Part shown: piece by piece, positions 5,822 through 7,782 of the stretch
Layout: each line of letters begins with the position of its first letter
How positions within the stretch are numbered: the stretch's first letter is position 1
Assembly: GCA_028711355.1 (NCBI GenBank)
Contig: JAQTSL010000171.1
Span: 1-7,782, forward strand
From: Rhodoferax sp.
GTDB taxonomy: Bacteria; Pseudomonadota; Gammaproteobacteria; Burkholderiales; Burkholderiaceae_C
DNA length: 7,782 nucleotides
Reading direction: 5' to 3'
Program-made: the position numbers and the translations under genes
Notes under the pieces: generated by a model
Told to the model about the DNA's origin: nothing
What the model saw: only the letters and a program-made list of their open reading frames with translations
Database searches by the model: none

Positions 5822-5829
5822 TGCGCCGT

Positions 5830-5906
<77 letters not shown>

Positions 5907-6008
5907 TTACGTAACAGTTTCATACCGCTGATTATGGAGGCGTTGCACACCATCGTGCATCGGCTCTCGGCGATCACCACCAGACACGGCTCTGATAATG
6001 GCGGCCCC
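5907..6008 (+). other. Spacer between tRNA-Pro and hrpA
   Basis: This 102-bp stretch has no T-tract terminator after the tRNA. TGCAC (5944-5948) and GTGCA (5955-5959) form a small inverted repeat. GATAAT (5994-5999) resembles a -10 but sits too close to the ATG at 6009 for a normal leader and has no -35. The hrpA frame is open here, with an ATG at 5934 that would add 25 residues, so part of the stretch could be coding. hrpA may be transcribed by read-through from the tRNA promoter. Confidence 0.4.
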
Positions 6009-7782
6009 ATGTCTGCACCCTTGAAAATCGACTTTCCCGAAGACTTGCCGGTCTGCGCCCGCCGCGCGGAAATCATGGCGGCGATGCAGGCGCACCAGGT
6101 CATCATCGTCTGTGGTGAAACCGGCTCCGGAAAAACCACTCAACTGCCAAAAATTGCCCTGGCGCTGGGGCGCGGGCTGTGCAACTACCCCAAGACCTGG
6201 CCCGACGGCCGCCCCGCGCCGCGCGGCAAACTGATTGGCCATACCCAGCCCCGGCGCATTGCTGCCAGCAGCGTGGCCAAGCGCATTGCGCAAGAGCTCA
6301 ACACACCGCTGGGCGAGGTGGTCGGCTTCAAGGTGCGGTTTCAGGACCGCCTGAGCCGCGCTACGTCGGTCAAGCTGATGACCGACGGTATTTTGTTGGC
6401 CGAAACCCAAACTGATCCGTTGCTGAGCGCTTACGACACGATCATCATCGACGAGGCGCACGAGCGCAGCCTGAATATTGACTTTCTGCTCGGCTATTTA
6501 AAGCAAATCCTGCCGCGCCGTCCCGACCTGAAAGTGGTGGTGACCAGCGCCACCATCGATGCGCAGCGTTTTGCCGATCACTTTGCCAGCAAAAGCGGTC
6601 CGGCCCCCATCGTCATGGTCTCGGGCCGGATGTTCCCGGTGGAGCAACGTTGGCGCCCGTTTGAAGAAGCGCGTGACTACGACCTCAACAACGCGATTGC
6701 CGATGCGGTCGATGAGTTGTGGCGCGACGTGCACAACAGCGGCGACATTTTGGTGTTTCTGCCCGGCGAGCGCGAGATCCGTGAGGCCGCTGACCACCTG
6801 CGTGGCCACCTGAGCCACCAGCCGGTGTTCAGAAACGCCGAAGTACTGCCGCTGTTTGCCCGCCTGAGCCAGGCCGAGCAAGACCGCATTTTTGACGGCC
6901 ACAGCGGGCGGCGCATCATTTTGGCCACCAACGTAGCTGAAACCTCGCTCACCGTGCCAGGCATTAAATACGTCGTTGATGCAGGTACAGCGCGCATGAA
7001 GCGCTATAGTTTCAGAAGCAAGGTGGAGCAATTGCTGGTGGAGCCGATCAGCCAGGCTGCGGCCAACCAGCGCGCCGGGCGTTGTGGCCGTGTGGCCAAC
7101 GGCATCTGCATCCGGCTGTATGACGAGCAAGATTTTGTCGGTCGCCCCCAGTTTACCGACCCCGAAATTTTGCGCTCCAGTTTGGCCGGGGTGATTTTGC
7201 GCATGAAGTCGCTACACCTGGGCGTGGTGGAAGACTTTCCATTCCTCGAAAAACCCTCCGGTCGCGCGATTGCCGACGGCTACCAGTTGCTCAACGAATT
7301 GGGCGCGGTCGATGACGCCAACGAGCTGACGGCCACCGGTCGGGAACTGGCCAAACTACCGCTGGACCCGCGTGTCGGCCGGATGATTCTGGAAGCGCGC
7401 AGCCGTGAGGCGCTGGACGAAGTGTTGGTGATTGCCAGTGCCCTGAGCGTGCAAGACGTGCGCGACCGTCCGCTCGAGGCGCAGCAGCAAGCCGACCAGG
7501 CGCACGCCAAGTTTGACGATGAAAAAAGTGAATTCAGCGGCTACCTCAAGCTGTGGCAGTGGTTGGAAAACAATCGGGGTGGTCAGCCCGAGGACATTCA
7601 ATCAGTGGGGGTCAGAGCCCGATCTACCGAATCCTCCGCTCGCCCGGATGCTTCCGGTAATCGGGGTCTGACCCCAATTAATTTTCACAAGCTCAGCAAC
7701 CGCCAGTACGAGCAGTTATTGCGGCAAAACTTCGTCAGTATGCGCCGGGTGCGTGAGTGGCGTGACATTTACAGTCAACTGC
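6009..7782 (+). CDS. hrpA: ATP-dependent RNA helicase HrpA, 5' part
   Basis: HrpA is a DEAH-box RNA helicase; in E. coli it is about 1300 aa, acts in mRNA processing and has been linked to rescue of stalled ribosomes. The frame is open from ATG 6009 to the window end (591 codons). Motifs in order: Walker A GETGSGKT (36-43), GHTQPRR (motif Ia), DEAH (148-151), SAT (180-182), TNVAETSLTVPG (motif V) and QRAGRCGR (354-361, motif VI). A winged-helix/HA2 region follows (about 380-525), then NRQYEQLLRQNF at the start of the OB-like region. The start at 6009 is a choice: its Shine-Dalgarno is weak (GGCGG), but Met-Ser and then family-like sequence begin there; ATG 5934 is the alternative. Two oddities: a Pro/Arg-rich insert before the Ia motif (about residues 58-74), and about 27 residues (533-559) encoded by a palindromic repeat element. 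All helicase motifs are intact. Confidence 0.95.
   Translation, partial: MSAPLKIDFPEDLPVCARRAEIMAAMQAHQVIIVCGETGSGKTTQLPKIALALGRGLCNYPKTWPDGRPAPRGKLIGHTQPRRIAASSVAKRIAQELNTPLGEVVGFKVRFQDRLSRATSVKLMTDGILLAETQTDPLLSAYDTIIIDEAHERSLNIDFLLGYLKQILPRRPDLKVVVTSATIDAQRFADHFASKSGPAPIVMVSGRMFPVEQRWRPFEEARDYDLNNAIADAVDELWRDVHNSGDILVFLPGEREIREAADHLRGHLSHQPVFRNAEVLPLFARLSQAEQDRIFDGHSGRRIILATNVAETSLTVPGIKYVVDAGTARMKRYSFRSKVEQLLVEPISQAAANQRAGRCGRVANGICIRLYDEQDFVGRPQFTDPEILRSSLAGVILRMKSLHLGVVEDFPFLEKPSGRAIADGYQLLNELGAVDDANELTATGRELAKLPLDPRVGRMILEARSREALDEVLVIASALSVQDVRDRPLEAQQQADQAHAKFDDEKSEFSGYLKLWQWLENNRGGQPEDIQSVGVRARSTESSARPDASGNRGLTPINFHKLSNRQYEQLLRQNFVSMRRVREWRDIYSQL
7607..7685. repeat. REP/MITE-like palindromic element within hrpA
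   Basis: The left arm GGGGTCAGAGCCCGAT (7608-7623) continues as CTACCG. The right arm, read on the minus strand, is GGGGTCAGACCCCGAT (7675-7660) and continues as TACCGG. The arms thus match over about 22 bp with one substitution and one 1-base gap. The right arm core GGGGTC-T-GACCCC (7663-7675) is itself a perfect palindrome, and GAATCC with GGAT-TTC pairing continues inside. The right flank AATTAATTTTC looks like part of the same repeat, while the left flank (about 7594-7606) resembles a decayed copy of it. From memory, GGGGTCAGACCCC repeats with AATTAATT flanks recur in proteobacterial genomes near Y1/RAYT transposases; this was not checked. No target duplication is clear. The element reads in frame in hrpA without a stop. 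Confidence 0.75.

Noticed and set aside
5907..7130. Minus-strand ORFs of 184 and 210 codons opposite hrpA
   Set aside because: They oppose uninterrupted helicase motifs on the + strand and show no family features.

Overview
The window is about 7.8 kb of compact, GC-rich chromosomal DNA. Gene content, gene order and protein similarity point to a betaproteobacterium, most likely order Burkholderiales and perhaps family Comamonadaceae (a Rhodoferax/Polaromonas-like organism). That placement rests on recognising protein families, not on a database search. Most of the window is core genome. I see no integrase, CRISPR array, toxin-antitoxin pair or phage gene.

Layout on the + strand: the 3' end of pssA (1-526); a leucine attenuator with a 17-residue Leu-rich leader peptide (554-607) and a strong intrinsic terminator (632-665); leuA (677-2215); and pbpG/PBP7 (2329-3384). 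A convergent minus-strand block follows. Reading in its own direction it is aat (5775-5011), bpt (5014-4265, overlapping aat by four bases) and an IclR-family regulator (4189-3410). Divergent from aat are tRNA-Pro(UGG) (5830-5906) and then hrpA (from 6009), which is still open at the window edge.

Functional themes: pssA makes phosphatidylserine for phosphatidylethanolamine. leuA commits carbon to leucine and appears controlled by ribosome-mediated attenuation. pbpG trims peptidoglycan cross-links. aat and bpt are the two bacterial N-degron leucyltransferases; they attach Leu to N-terminal Lys/Arg and Asp/Glu respectively, for ClpS/ClpAP degradation. The IclR regulator lies downstream of them with its own likely promoter, and its target is unknown. 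hrpA is a DEAH-box RNA helicase.

Most interesting signals: (1) a palindromic REP/MITE-like element of about 80 bp (roughly 7607-7685) lies inside hrpA and is translated in frame, adding about 27 residues without breaking the gene. (2) The leuA attenuator has four CTA codons among its six leader Leu codons, classical mutually exclusive hairpins, and probably a leaderless leader-peptide mRNA. (3) Several smaller untested cis signals occur: a long stem-loop after leuA, an inverted repeat over the pbpG Shine-Dalgarno, spaced CTTGG boxes before iclR, and a tandem 10-bp repeat filling the tRNA-Pro promoter spacer. No wholly new multi-gene system is evident.
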